DNA from: Cellulosimicrobium cellulans
GTDB taxonomy: Bacteria > Actinomycetota > Actinomycetes > Actinomycetales > Cellulomonadaceae
Length of the DNA stretch: 64,000 bases
Direction: 5' to 3'
Assembly: GCF_007679345.1 (NCBI RefSeq)
Contig: NZ_VEGH01000006.1
Location: 62,001-126,000 of the forward strand
Of this stretch, positions 35,325 through 45,173 are shown one piece after another (position 1 is the first letter of the stretch; each line of letters opens with the position of its first letter). The translations under genes and the position numbers were made by a program. The notes beneath the pieces were generated by a model. That model was not told the DNA's origin. It saw only the letters and a list, made by a program, of their open reading frames with translations, and did no database searches.

Positions 35325-35464
35325 GGCGGCCGGGGCGACGGCACGGCGCGCCCACCGCCGGGTCGCCGGTGCTCGCCGTCGGCGTCCGTCGCGGGTGCGT
35401 CCGATCGGGTGAACGACGTGGTGAACGCCGGACGCGGCTTCACCCGGCGCGGTAGGCATCAGTA
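35325..35464. other. Gap after mfd, left edge of toxin-remnant island
   Basis: 140 bp without a gene. It contains an 8-bp inverted repeat, CGGGTGAA (35406) and TTCACCCG (35439), and a GTCCGAT just before the first arm, faintly recalling the polysaccharide motif. The RHS-like coding similarity begins abruptly near 35465, so a junction lies about here. Confidence 0.4.
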
Positions 35465-36139
35465 GCGACCACGGCGTACATCGAGCACGACGCCAACGGA
35501 ACCCCGCTGATCATGCGCGGCGCGGTCGGCAACCTCGACGGGCAGTCGATGTACATCTACGACAACCTCGGCTCTCCGCTGACGATCATCACCCAGAGCA
35601 ACACCACGTCCGACGCCTGGGAATGCGACCCCTACGGCGTAGCCGACCTGACCGAGGAGTCCATCGCCCAGGTCTACACACCGTTCGCCTACACCGGCGG
35701 CCTCAACGACCGCGTCACCGGCTGGACCCTCAACGGCGCCCGCTACTACGACGCCGGCGAAGGCCGCTGGACCCAGATGGACACCCTTGATTCACCCCTC
35801 GACCCGTCCAACGCCAACAGGTACGCCTACGCAGCGAACAACCCCATCAACTTCATCGACCCGACCGGCCTCTACGGCACCGCGGACATCGTCGGCGACG
35901 TCGTCGGGGTCGCCGTGACGGCGCTCTTCACCGCCGCAGGCACGGCGATCGGCACGCTCGTGGGGAACGTGCCGGGCGCAGTCTCGGGTCGCACCATCGG
36001 TAGATGCGTCGGTGGGTGCATTGGTGGCTACCTCGGCGACTCGATCTCGAACATCTGGGGAGAGCGGGGCGGGTATGACGCGGGCAGCGGGCTCAGAGCA
36101 TGTGCGGCTGGCGCCCTGACTGCTGGCATCGCCGGCTAG
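35465..36139 (+). pseudogene. C-terminal remnant of an RHS-repeat polymorphic toxin
   Basis: The open frame from about 35465 encodes only the end of an RHS core: YIEHDANGTPL, MYIYDNLGSPLTIITQSN, FAYTGGLNDRVTGWTLNGARYYDAGEGRWTQMD and NRYAYAANNPINFIDPTGLYG. The roughly 89 residues after DPTG are the variable toxin tip. They are hydrophobic and Gly-rich (VVGVAVTALFTAAGTAIGTLVG, then GRCVGGCIGGYLGD). No signal, filament or bulk RHS repeat precedes it, and the only ATG (35513) lies inside the core, so it is a truncated or orphan tip. The tip's activity is unknown; hydrophobicity hints at a membrane-acting toxin. Confidence 0.75.
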
Positions 36140-36155
36140 AGATGCGGGGAAGAGC

Positions 36156-36392
36156 ATGAGGTGGAGTTGGTCCGCCGCGCTGGTCATCGTCGGGCTGCTG
36201 CTCAAGATCGTGCTCAGCCCGATCGATGAGACTCTCGGCAACTGGGTAGGTGGGAGCGTCGCTTTCGGCGGAGTCGTCGTGCTCCCGCTCATCCACTGGC
36301 TCCGCAGTCGCGAGCGCGCGCACGAGACGGCCAGCAGCGGCGTCGATCGACAGGAGGATCCCAAACGGTCAGGTGACGACGAACTGCACTGA
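36156..36392 (+). CDS. Small two-helix membrane protein, candidate immunity protein 1
   Basis: 78 residues, two hydrophobic segments (about 6-24 and 31-48) separated by PIDETLGNWVGG, and a charged tail. It lies 16 bp after the RHS tip, the usual place for the cognate immunity gene. It is homologous to the protein at 37295 (shared D-E-T/S-L-G-x-W-V-G and a C-terminal WLRSR/WVRSR). Codon and base use are less GC-rich than the neighbours, which supports acquisition. The immunity role is inferred from position and membrane character. Confidence 0.6.
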   Translation: MRWSWSAALVIVGLLLKIVLSPIDETLGNWVGGSVAFGGVVVLPLIHWLRSRERAHETASSGVDRQEDPKRSGDDELH

Positions 36393-36510
36393 TGCGTGTG
36401 CTTCGTCGGCTGAGTTCTCGGCTCGCGGGGGTCATCGCTCTGGTGGATCTTCGCGGTTGGTGGTGATCACGTTCAGCGACCGGCGGCTCGCCGGACCGGT
36501 TGACCGCGAG

Positions 36511-36650
36511 GCGGCGAACACCCCATCAACGACGTCGACCCCACGGGCCGATACACCATCGATGACGTCGTTGGCGATGTGTTCGACTTCCCGGTCCCTG
36601 GCGGGGCTCCTCCCGCGTTGCGGCACGACGTGATCCATCGTCGTGCCCGT
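36511..36650 (+). pseudogene. Second RHS tip fragment, frameshifted
   Basis: The end of an RHS core is recognisable as AAN, a one-base deletion, then NPINDVDPTGRYTIDDVVGDVFDFPVPGG. Relative to tip 1 the junction motif is NPIN-x-x-DPTG, and both tips continue with DxVGDV. Only about 30 tip residues are preserved before the frame runs into the duplicated lipoprotein segment. A 9-bp hairpin, GGCACGACG with CGTCGTGCC (36622-36647), lies over its end. Confidence 0.55.
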
Positions 36651-36683
36651 GCTCGCCGACGTCGTCGCGATCACGGACAGCCC

Positions 36684-37082
36684 CACCCCGACCGGCCCCA
36701 ACGATGGGCCCGGTCGGGCGACGGAGAGCGACGAGAGGCCAGGTGTGCGGTGTCGCGGAAGACGGTCCGGCGGACGGTGTCCGCCGTCGGGGTGCTGGCG
36801 GTGGCGGGCGTGCTGGCCGCGTGCGGCGGCGGGCGGCCCGGCGCGGCGGCGGTGGTCGACGGCCGTTCGATCCCGACCTCCGACGTCGAGACGGCGACGC
36901 AGGAGCTCGGCCCCGTGCTGCAGGGCGTGACGTCCTCCGCGATCCTCGGCGTGCTCGTCCAGGAGCCGACGGTCGCCGCGGCGGCGGCCGACGCGGGCGT
37001 GGCGGTCTCCGACGAGCAGGCGGCGGACGCGCTCGACCAGCAGGTGGCGGCCGCGGGCGGCGAGGCCGGCCAGGAGTTCTCC
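36684..37082 (+). repeat. 399-bp direct duplication, copy 1
   Basis: Matches 37512-37910 at an offset of 828 bp. I count four base differences, all in the upstream part or near the start codon and first codons; the remaining coding part is identical. It contains the promoter region and the first 111 codons of the SurA-like lipoprotein gene. The match ends abruptly after GGAGTTCTCC. Confidence 0.9.
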
Positions 37083-37148
37083 TTCGTGCGAGGACGACGG
37101 ACCCACGACGTAGGGCTCCAGCACGTGCCGGTCTCGCGACCGTGCTGA
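36750..37148 (+). pseudogene. Truncated duplicate of the SurA-like lipoprotein gene
   Basis: A 132-codon frame starting at a GTG: a lipoprotein signal with LAAC lipobox and the first part of the SurA-like domain identical to the intact copy at 37578. After GGEAGQEFS the sequence switches to 21 unrelated residues. The -10-like TACGAT of the intact copy reads AACGAT here, so this copy is probably poorly expressed. The 146 bp after its stop hold only a 9-bp inverted repeat (GATGCCGGC at 37147, GCCGGCATC at 37250). Confidence 0.75.
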
Positions 37149-37294
37149 TGCCGGCCTCGGCTGCAGTGATGCCGACAGCGCGGGGGCGATCTGCAGACCG
37201 TGCACCGGACGCGTTGTCGGCTCGTGCCCGTGGTGCTGTACTCAGCGGTGCCGGCATCTGCGAACCGCCCTGCTCCGCTGTCGAACGAGGTCAC

Positions 37295-37492
37295 ATGAAC
37301 CCGACCCTGGCGTGGTCGTTCCGCGTGACCGGGATGGGCCTGGTTCTCCTGTTCGCGCTCAGCCAGGTGGACGAGTCACTGGGCGCGTGGGTGGGATGGA
37401 CCCTCATCGGTTGCGGCTCTGTCGGGGTCCCGATCGTCGGGTGGGTGCGCTCACGTCGGCGAAGGCGGGCTGAGTCCGCGTTCGAGCGGTGA
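37295..37492 (+). CDS. Small two-helix membrane protein, candidate immunity protein 2
   Basis: 65 residues; two hydrophobic segments flank QVDESLGAWVGW, and a basic tail ends it. It aligns along its length with the protein at 36156. The start is ATG, with GAGGT 4 bases upstream. It lies beyond the second RHS tip fragment and the truncated lipoprotein copy, so it was probably the immunity partner of the second tip. Alone it would be an orphan immunity gene. No domain name is claimed. Confidence 0.55.
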   Translation: MNPTLAWSFRVTGMGLVLLFALSQVDESLGAWVGWTLIGCGSVGVPIVGWVRSRRRRRAESAFER

Positions 37493-37511
37493 GCGGGAAC
37501 GGCGCAGCCAG

Positions 37512-37910
37512 CACCCCGACCGGCCCCTACGATGGGCCGGGTCGGGCGACGGAGAGCGACGAGAGGCCAGGTGTGCGGTGACGCGGAAGACGGTCCGGCG
37601 GACGGTGTCCGCCGTCGGGGTGTTGGCGGTGGCGGGCGTGCTGGCCGCGTGCGGCGGCGGGCGGCCCGGCGCGGCGGCGGTGGTCGACGGCCGTTCGATC
37701 CCGACCTCCGACGTCGAGACGGCGACGCAGGAGCTCGGCCCCGTGCTGCAGGGCGTGACGTCCTCCGCGATCCTCGGCGTGCTCGTCCAGGAGCCGACGG
37801 TCGCCGCGGCGGCGGCCGACGCGGGCGTGGCGGTCTCCGACGAGCAGGCGGCGGACGCGCTCGACCAGCAGGTGGCGGCCGCGGGCGGCGAGGCCGGCCA
37901 GGAGTTCTCC
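37512..37910 (+). repeat. 399-bp direct duplication, copy 2
   Basis: The intact partner of 36684-37082. It retains TACGAT as a -10-like box (first base T, where copy 1 has A) about 40 bp before the GTG start at 37578. The duplicated block flanks the small membrane-protein gene at 37295, which places the foreign material between two copies of host sequence. Confidence 0.9.
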
Positions 37911-38132
37911 CCGGCGTCGGTGGCGGTCATGCGGTACCTGCTCGAGATCCAGGCGATGCAGAGCGCGGACGACGCCGACACGCTGCTCGCCTCCCTGCAG
38001 GAGGACCTCGGGTCGATCGACTTCACGGTCAACCCGCGGTTCGGCAGCGCGGACGAGCTGGGCACCATCGGGACGACGGCCTACCCCTGGATCGTCTCCG
38101 CCGACGGCACCGCGGCGACCCCCGCGCCGTGA
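37578..38132 (+). CDS. SurA N-terminal-like lipoprotein
   Basis: 184 residues. The signal peptide [17 protein letters not shown] ends at a lipobox (LAAC), predicting lipid attachment outside the membrane. The mature part has [25 protein letters not shown] and a [27 protein letters not shown] helix typical of SurA/PrsA N-terminal chaperone domains. The PPIase domain itself is absent. It probably assists folding of exported proteins. GTG start; its stop overlaps the mazG start (GTGA). The gene lies between mfd and mazG. Confidence 0.8.
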   Translation: MTRKTVRRTVSAVGVLAVAGVLAACGGGRPGAAAVVDGRSIPTSDVETATQELGPVLQGVTSSAILGVLVQEPTVAAAAADAGVAVSDEQAADALDQQVAAAGGEAGQEFSPASVAVMRYLLEIQAMQSADDADTLLASLQEDLGSIDFTVNPRFGSADELGTIGTTAYPWIVSADGTAATPAP

Positions 38133-38791
38133 GAAGGGCCGACCCCGCCGCCGTCGCCGACCCGCTGCGGCGGCTCGTCGCGGTGATGGACCGCCTGCGC
38201 TCCCCGGGCGGCTGCCCGTGGGACGCCGAGCAGACCCACGCGTCCCTCGTGCCGTACGTGCTCGAGGAGGCCTACGAGGTCGCGGAGGCGGTCGAGGGCG
38301 GGGACCGGGCGCACCTGCGCGAGGAGCTCGGCGACCTGCTGCTGCAGGTGGTGTTCCACGCGCGGATCGCCCAGGAGGACCCGGCCGAGCCGTTCGACGT
38401 CGACGACGTCGCGGCCGACCTGGTCGCGAAGCTGGTCCGGCGGCACCCGCACGTGTTCGGCGACGCCCGGGTGGCGGACGCCGACGGCGTGAACCGGCAG
38501 TGGGACGCCATCAAGCGCGAGGAGAAGCAGCGCGAGTCGGTGCTCGACGGGGTTCCGCTCGCGATGGGCGCGCTCGCCCGGGCGCAGAAGATCGCCGCGC
38601 GGGCGGAGCGCTCCGGGCTGGCGGAGGCCGCGCCCGCACCGGGGGCGACCGGCAGCGGCGCGGCCGACCTCGGCGCCCGGCTGCTCGCGCTCGTCCAGGA
38701 GGCCCGCGCCACCGGGCTCGACGCCGAGGGCGAGCTCCGGCGCGCGACCGCGGCCTGGGAGCGGGACCTGCGGGCGGCCGAGCGCGGCTGA
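38129..38791 (+). CDS. mazG: Nucleoside triphosphate pyrophosphohydrolase MazG
   Basis: 220 residues. [36 protein letters not shown] and [19 protein letters not shown] give the ExxE...ExxD metal-binding MazG fold; [23 protein letters not shown] is conserved in the longer MazG type. It hydrolyses aberrant or excess NTPs to NMP and pyrophosphate. The GTG start overlaps the lipoprotein stop by 4 bp. The C-terminal MazG half is shorter than in E. coli, as often seen in actinobacteria. Confidence 0.93.
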   Translation: MRRADPAAVADPLRRLVAVMDRLRSPGGCPWDAEQTHASLVPYVLEEAYEVAEAVEGGDRAHLREELGDLLLQVVFHARIAQEDPAEPFDVDDVAADLVAKLVRRHPHVFGDARVADADGVNRQWDAIKREEKQRESVLDGVPLAMGALARAQKIAARAERSGLAEAAPAPGATGSGAADLGARLLALVQEARATGLDAEGELRRATAAWERDLRAAERG

Positions 38792-38850
38792 CCGCGCCCG
38801 ACCCCGCCCGACCCCGCCCGACCCCGCCCGACCCCGCCCGATCCCGCCCG
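38791..38850 (+). repeat. 10-bp tandem repeat after mazG, six units
   Basis: Head-to-tail ACCCCGCCCG units: four perfect copies, flanked by one imperfect copy on each side (ACCGCGCCCG first, ATCCCGCCCG last). It begins at the last base of the mazG stop codon and fills part of the 200-bp gap before pntA. No hairpin or coding role is visible. Confidence 0.9.
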
Positions 38851-38991
38851 ACCGCGGCGCGCCGGGCCGAAGGTCCGGGCCCCCGGCGAGCCCCGGGCAC
38901 CAGGATGGGCGAGGCTCGGGGTGCACCCGCGGCCCGGTGCCCCCTGCCGGTGACGGCGGGCGGCACCGCGACACCGGACGAGGAGGGGTCG

Positions 38992-40554
38992 ATGCGGATC
39001 GGCGTCCCGAAGGAGGCCCGACCGGGCGAGCGGCTCGTGGCCGCCACGCCCGCCACCGTGGGCCGGCTCGCGAAGCTGGGCTACGAGGTGGTCGTCGAGC
39101 ACGGCGCCGGCGAGGCCGCGAGCTTCCCCGACGCCGCGTACGCCGAGGCGGGCGCGGCGCTCGGCGCCGCCGCCGAGGTGTGGGCGAGCGACGTGGTGAC
39201 GACCGTGAACGCCCCGGCCGACGCGCAGGTCGCGGCCCTGACGCCGGGCGCGACGCTGGTGTCGATGCTGGCGCCGGCCGCGCACCCCGAGCGGGTCGCG
39301 GCGCTGGCCGCCCGCGGCGTCACCGCCCTGGCCCTCGACGCCGTGCCGCGCGTGTCCCGGGCCCAGGCGCTCGACGTGCTCAGCACGATGTCGAACGTCG
39401 CGGGCTACCGCGCGGTCATCGAGGCCGCCGAGGAGTTCGGCGGCATGTTCACCGGCCAGGTCACGGCCGCGGGCAAGACCCCGCCGGCCACCGTGTTCGT
39501 CATCGGCGCGGGCGTCGCGGGGCTCGCGGCGATCGGCGCCGCCGGCAGCCTCGGCGCCCAGGTGCGGGCGTACGACGTGCGGCCCGAGGTCGGCGAGCAG
39601 ATCGAGTCGATGGGCGCGTCGTTCGTGCAGGCCGCCGCGGCCCAGCAGGAGGTGAGCGCCGACGGCTACGCCCGCGCGCTCACCGCCGAGCAGGAGCGGC
39701 TGACCGCCGAGATGTACGCCGCGGAGACGGCCAAGGCCGACATCGTCATCACCACGGCCCTGGTCCGCGGCACCGCGCCGCGCACGATCAGCGCCGAGAT
39801 GGTCGCGGCCATGCGACCCGGCTCGGTGATCGTCGACCTGGCCGCGTCCGGCGGCGGCAACTGCGAGCTCACCGTGCCGGGGGAGAAGGTCGTCACCGCG
39901 AACGGCGTGACGATCCTCGGCTACACCGACCTCACCAGCCGGATGGCGCGGCACACCTCGCAGCTGTTCGGCACCAACGTCGTCAACCTGCTCACGCTGC
40001 TCACCCCCGGCAAGGACGGGGCGCTGGTCCTCGACCTCGACGACCCGGTGCAGCGCGGCATGGCCGTGACCCGGGCGGGGGAGGTGCTCTGGCCGCCGCC
40101 GCCCGTGCAGGTGTCCGCGGCGCCGGCGGCGGAGCCCGCTCCGGCGCCGGCACCGGTCGACCCCGCCGAGCAGGCCCGGCTCGCCCGCGAGGCTGCGCGC
40201 CGCCGCGGGCAGCGCCAGATGGCCGGCCTCGCCCTCGGTGCCGTGCTGCTCGCCCTCGCGATCACGTTCTCGCCGGCCGCGTTCGCCGGGCACTTCACGG
40301 TGTTCGTGCTCGCGGTGTTCGTCGGCTACTACGTCATCTCGAACGTCAGCCACTCGCTGCACACGCCGCTGATGGCCCAGACCAACGCCATCTCCGGGAT
40401 CATCCTGGTCGGCGCGCTGCTGCAGATCGGCAGCGAGAGCTGGGTCGTCTCCGCGCTCGCGTTCGCCGCGGCGGCGGTCGCCGCCATCAACATCTTCGGT
40501 GGCTTCCTGGTGGCCTACCGGATGATCGGGATGTTCCGGAAGGAGGAGGCCTGA
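38992..40554 (+). CDS. pntA: NAD(P) transhydrogenase subunit alpha
   Basis: 520 residues, E. coli-like with domain I and membrane domain fused. The N-terminal NAD-binding domain has [42 protein letters not shown], the nucleotide motif [15 protein letters not shown] (about residue 172) and the mobile loop. A Pro/Ala linker (about residues 385-405) leads to four hydrophobic helices (415-515). The enzyme couples proton entry to NADPH formation. ATG with GGAGGGG upstream. pntB starts 1 bp after the stop. Confidence 0.95.
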   Translation: MRIGVPKEARPGERLVAATPATVGRLAKLGYEVVVEHGAGEAASFPDAAYAEAGAALGAAAEVWASDVVTTVNAPADAQVAALTPGATLVSMLAPAAHPERVAALAARGVTALALDAVPRVSRAQALDVLSTMSNVAGYRAVIEAAEEFGGMFTGQVTAAGKTPPATVFVIGAGVAGLAAIGAAGSLGAQVRAYDVRPEVGEQIESMGASFVQAAAAQQEVSADGYARALTAEQERLTAEMYAAETAKADIVITTALVRGTAPRTISAEMVAAMRPGSVIVDLAASGGGNCELTVPGEKVVTANGVTILGYTDLTSRMARHTSQLFGTNVVNLLTLLTPGKDGALVLDLDDPVQRGMAVTRAGEVLWPPPPVQVSAAPAAEPAPAPAPVDPAEQARLAREAARRRGQRQMAGLALGAVLLALAITFSPAAFAGHFTVFVLAVFVGYYVISNVSHSLHTPLMAQTNAISGIILVGALLQIGSESWVVSALAFAAAAVAAINIFGGFLVAYRMIGMFRKEEA

Positions 40555-40555
40555 G

Positions 40556-41944
40556 ATGCTCACCTCCGCAGCCCAGGGCGTGTACCTCGTCGCCGCCGTC
40601 CTGTTCGTCCTCAGCCTCGCGGGGCTGTCGAAGCAGGAGACCGCCCGCCGCGGCAACCTGCTCGGCATGGTCGGCATGGCGCTCGCGCTGGTCGCCACCG
40701 TCCTGCTCAGCGTCGACGTCTCCGAGCGCAGCCCGCTCGTCACCCTGCTGCTCATCGCGCTGGTGCTGATCATCGGCATCGCCGTCGGCACCTGGCGGGC
40801 CCGCTCCGTCGAGATGACGCAGATGCCCGAGATGATCGCGATGCTGCACTCGTTCGTCGGCGCCGCGGCCGTCCTGGTGGGGTTCAACTCCTACCTGACC
40901 GAGACGCACGCCGACGCGGTGCACCTGGTCGAGGTGTTCCTCGGCGTGCTCATCGGCGCCGTGACGTTCACCGGCTCGATCGTCGCCTACCTCAAGCTGT
41001 CGGCGAAGATGTCGTCCGCGCCGCTCACGCTGCCCGGCCGCAACTGGCTGAACCTCGGCGCCCTCGTGGCGTCGGCCGGCGCGCTGGGCTGGTTCCTGGC
41101 GTCGCCGTCCCTGGTGCCGCTGCTGCTCATGACCGTCGTCGCGCTCGCGCTCGGCTGGCACCTCGTGGCCGCGATCGGCGGCGGCGACATGCCCGTCGTC
41201 GTGTCGATGCTCAACTCGTACTCCGGGTGGGCCGCGGCGGCCGCGGGCTTCATGCTGGACAACGACCTGCTGATCGTCACCGGCGCCCTCGTCGGCTCCT
41301 CCGGCGCGATCCTGTCGTACATCATGTGCCGCGCCATGAACCGGTCGTTCGTCAGCGTGATCCTCGGCGGCTTCGGCGCCGAGGGCGGGACCGTCGTCTC
41401 GTCGGGCTCGACCGAGGTCGGCGAGCATCGCGAGATCCAGGCCGCCGAGGTCGCCGAGCTGCTCAAGTCCGCGTCCAGCGTCGTCATCACCCCGGGCTAC
41501 GGCATGGCCGTCGCCAAGGCGCAGTACCCGGTCGCCGACCTGGTCGCGCGGCTCCGCGCCGCGGGCGTCGAGGTCCGGTTCGGCGTGCACCCCGTCGCGG
41601 GCCGGCTGCCCGGGCACATGAACGTCCTGCTCGCCGAGGCGAAGGTGCCGTACGACATCGTCCTGGAGATGGACGAGATCAACGACGACCTGGCCTCGAC
41701 CGACGTCGTCCTGGTCATCGGCGCCAACGACACCGTGAACCCCGCCGCGCTGGACGACCCGGGCTCGCCGATCGCCGGCATGCCCGTCCTCGAGGTGTGG
41801 AAGGCCAAGCAGGTGATCGTGTTCAAGCGGTCGATGGCCACCGGGTACGCCGGCGTGCAGAACCCGCTGTTCTTCCGCGAGAACACGGCGATGCTGTTCG
41901 GCGACGCGAAGGACCAGGTGGAGCGCATCGTCGCCGCGCTCTGA
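40556..41944 (+). CDS. pntB: NAD(P) transhydrogenase subunit beta
   Basis: 462 residues. The N-terminal 260 residues hold about nine membrane helices ([59 protein letters not shown]). The C-terminal NADP-binding domain III has [42 protein letters not shown] and [12 protein letters not shown]. It completes the proton-pumping transhydrogenase with PntA. The ATG is preceded by GGAGGAGGCC in the pntA end, so translation is coupled. Confidence 0.95.
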   Translation: MLTSAAQGVYLVAAVLFVLSLAGLSKQETARRGNLLGMVGMALALVATVLLSVDVSERSPLVTLLLIALVLIIGIAVGTWRARSVEMTQMPEMIAMLHSFVGAAAVLVGFNSYLTETHADAVHLVEVFLGVLIGAVTFTGSIVAYLKLSAKMSSAPLTLPGRNWLNLGALVASAGALGWFLASPSLVPLLLMTVVALALGWHLVAAIGGGDMPVVVSMLNSYSGWAAAAAGFMLDNDLLIVTGALVGSSGAILSYIMCRAMNRSFVSVILGGFGAEGGTVVSSGSTEVGEHREIQAAEVAELLKSASSVVITPGYGMAVAKAQYPVADLVARLRAAGVEVRFGVHPVAGRLPGHMNVLLAEAKVPYDIVLEMDEINDDLASTDVVLVIGANDTVNPAALDDPGSPIAGMPVLEVWKAKQVIVFKRSMATGYAGVQNPLFFRENTAMLFGDAKDQVERIVAAL

Positions 41945-42030
41945 CAGGCGTTCACCGTCCGGTTGCCGAAGGTCCCACCGACGCACCGGACGGCGCGCAC
42001 TAGGCTGAGGTCGCAAACCGACCCGTTTGA

Positions 42031-43323
<1,293 letters not shown>

Positions 43324-43339
43324 GCCCCCAGGCTCTCGA

Positions 43340-43379
43340 CCGGAGGCCGGTGACCCCGCACGGGGTCGCCGGCCTCCGG
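43340..43379 (+). terminator. Terminator after eno
   Basis: An 18-bp stem (CCGGAGGCCGG... with ...CCGGCCTCCGG, one G-T pair) and 4-base loop begin 17 bp after the enolase stop. The remaining 180 bp to the next gene show a possible -10 box (CACAAT at 43550) and nothing else. Confidence 0.75.
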
Positions 43380-43561
43380 CGCGTCCGGGCCCGGGGCGCG
43401 AGGTCGGCGTCTCGTCCGCGCGGTCGGCACCCGCCGCGCCCGACCCGGCCGCGGCGCGCGGCCCCCGGCACGCCCCGCGGCTTGTGCGGATCGTGTGCGG
43501 GCGCGGACACGGCCGGGCCGCCTGCGCTTCCGGCGCCCGTGCGCGGGGCACAATCGGGACC

Positions 43562-44545
43562 ATGCCCGCCCCTCGTCGTCCCGCCGCGCCCCGCACCGGC
43601 GCCGACGACGACGCGACCCGCGACGGCGGGCGGGGCCCAGCCCCCCGCACCCCGGCGCCGAAGAGGGCGGCCCCCCGCACCGCGAGCGTCCCGCGGTCGC
43701 CAGCGCCGGCCCCGCGCTCGGGCGGCACCCCGGCGACCCGCTCCGCCGCCGCGTCGCGGTCGGCCTCCGCCCCGGCGACCCGGTCCGGCGCCCCGGCGGC
43801 ACGGACCCCTGCGGCGCGCACCCCCGCGACCCCGCGCACCGGCACCCCGCAGCAGTCCGTCCCGCGCCCGGCCACCCCGCGGCCCAGCGCCTCCCGTGCC
43901 CGGTCCGCCCCGCCGCGCCCGGCGGCCGGCCGGCCCAGCAGCTCCCGGCCCGGCGGCCGCGGCGGCTCGGGCGGCGACCGCCGCGGCGCCCGTTCCGAGA
44001 CCGTGCAGCAGCGGGTGCCGCGGCTGTTCACCGTCCGGGCGATGGTCATGTTCGTGGTGCTGTCGATCGCGTTCGTCCTGGTGTTCCCGACCCTGCGGCA
44101 GTACCTCGACCAGCAGGTCCGCCTCGAGCAGCTGCGCGCCGAGGTCGCCGCGGCCGAGCAGGACAACGAGGACCTGCAGGCGGAGCTCGACCGGTGGTCC
44201 GACCCCGCCTACGTCGAGGCCCAGGCGCGCGAGCGGCTGGCGTTCGTCATGCCGGGGGAGCGCGCGCTGCGCGTGGCCGACCCGGAGGTCGTGCCCGACG
44301 ACACCGCGGCCGACCCGGAGGTCACCTCGCCCGGCACCGTGGAGTCCGACGACCCGACCCGGCCCTGGTACGCCCAGGTGTGGGACTCCGTGCAGGTCGC
44401 GGGCGCCGCGGGCACGGGGTCGACCGGCTCGGCGGGCACCGGGACCGACGGGTCCGCGGGCACCGGCACGCCGGGGGAGAATGGGACCGCGCCGGAGGGC
44501 ACCGGGACCGAGGGGTCCGAGGGGCCGACCGCGCCGACCCCCTGA
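43562..44545 (+). CDS. FtsB/DivIC-like septum formation initiator protein
   Basis: 327 residues. A long Pro/Arg/Ala/Ser-rich cytoplasmic tail (1-150) precedes one membrane helix (AMVMFVVLSIAFVLVFPTL, about 161-179). A coiled coil (LRQYLDQQVRLEQLRAEVAAAEQDNEDLQAELDRW) and the conserved DPAYVEAQARERLAFVMPGE of the DivIC/FtsB family follow. The Gly/Thr-rich end is unusual. It would act in the divisome with FtsL and FtsQ. I chose ATG at 43562; CACAAT ends 7 bases before it, so the transcript may be leaderless. The position eno/ftsB-like/DUF501/ppx is conserved in actinobacteria. Confidence 0.85.
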   Translation: MPAPRRPAAPRTGADDDATRDGGRGPAPRTPAPKRAAPRTASVPRSPAPAPRSGGTPATRSAAASRSASAPATRSGAPAARTPAARTPATPRTGTPQQSVPRPATPRPSASRARSAPPRPAAGRPSSSRPGGRGGSGGDRRGARSETVQQRVPRLFTVRAMVMFVVLSIAFVLVFPTLRQYLDQQVRLEQLRAEVAAAEQDNEDLQAELDRWSDPAYVEAQARERLAFVMPGERALRVADPEVVPDDTAADPEVTSPGTVESDDPTRPWYAQVWDSVQVAGAAGTGSTGSAGTGTDGSAGTGTPGENGTAPEGTGTEGSEGPTAPTP

Positions 44546-44569
44546 CGCCGACCGCCCCGAGGACCGCAC

Positions 44570-45130
44570 GTGACCGACCTGCCCCGCACCCCGGCGCCCG
44601 CGCTGCCCGACCCGGCGGCCGTGCCGCGCGCCCGGCACGACGCCCCCGAGGTCACCGAGGCCGACCTCGTCGTCCTGCGCGAGCAGCTCGGCCGGCCCGC
44701 CCGCGGCGTCGTCGGCGTCGCCGCCCGGTGCGCCTGCGGCCGGCCGCTCGTCGTCCGCACCGCCCCCCGGCTCGACGACGGCACCCCGTTCCCGACGACC
44801 TACTACCTCACCTGCCCGCCCGCCGTCGGCGCCGTCAGCACCCTCGAGGCCACCGGCCTGATGAAGGAGCTCACCGCCCGCGTGCAGGACGAGCCGGAGC
44901 TCGCCGCCGCGTACCGGCGCGCGCACGAGGCCTACCTCGCCGACCGCGCCGAGCTCGGCGACGTGCCGGAGATCGCGGGCATCTCGGCCGGCGGCATGCC
45001 GACCCGGGTGAAGTGCCTGCACGTCGTCGTCGGGCACGCGCTCGCCGCCGGGCCGGGCGTGAACCCCGTCGGCGACGACGTGCTGCTGCGGCTGCGCGAC
45101 GTGTGGCGCCCGGACCGCTGCACCTGCTGA
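44570..45130 (+). CDS. DUF501 domain protein
   Basis: 186 residues covering the DUF501 family: VTEADLVVLREQLGRPARGVVGVAARCACGRPLVVRTAPRLDDGTPFPTTYYLTCP, SRLE-like VGAVSTLEATGLMKEL, and AGISAGGMPTRVKCLHVVVGHALAAGPGVNPVGD. Conserved Cys and His residues suggest metal or nucleotide binding, but the family has no established function. It is nearly always encoded between the FtsB-like and Ppx genes in actinobacteria. GTG start, 24 bp after the previous stop. Confidence 0.88.
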   Translation: MTDLPRTPAPALPDPAAVPRARHDAPEVTEADLVVLREQLGRPARGVVGVAARCACGRPLVVRTAPRLDDGTPFPTTYYLTCPPAVGAVSTLEATGLMKELTARVQDEPELAAAYRRAHEAYLADRAELGDVPEIAGISAGGMPTRVKCLHVVVGHALAAGPGVNPVGDDVLLRLRDVWRPDRCTC

Positions 45131-45173
45131 CCCCGGGCGCGCGGCCCGCGCCGGGGATGGGATGATCTGTCGC

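Noticed and set aside
35406-35446. Eighth copy of the polysaccharide motif
   Set aside because: GTCCGAT and GGGTGAA are present, but the TTT end of the core and the usual spacing are missing, and it lies outside the glycan locus. Kept only as a weak resemblance.
31596-35459. A 1287-codon open frame antisense to mfd
   Set aside because: It mirrors mfd codons in a GC-rich genome; composition is His/Arg/Asp-rich and low in normal protein features. The mfd frame explains the region fully.
37147-37258. Inverted repeat GATGCCGGC / GCCGGCATC as insertion-sequence ends
   Set aside because: Arms are only 9 bp, the interior is about 94 bp without coding potential, and no target duplication or transposase was seen.
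38791-38850. Possible CRISPR-like array
   Set aside because: Units are 10 bp and contiguous with no spacers, and no cas genes are present.
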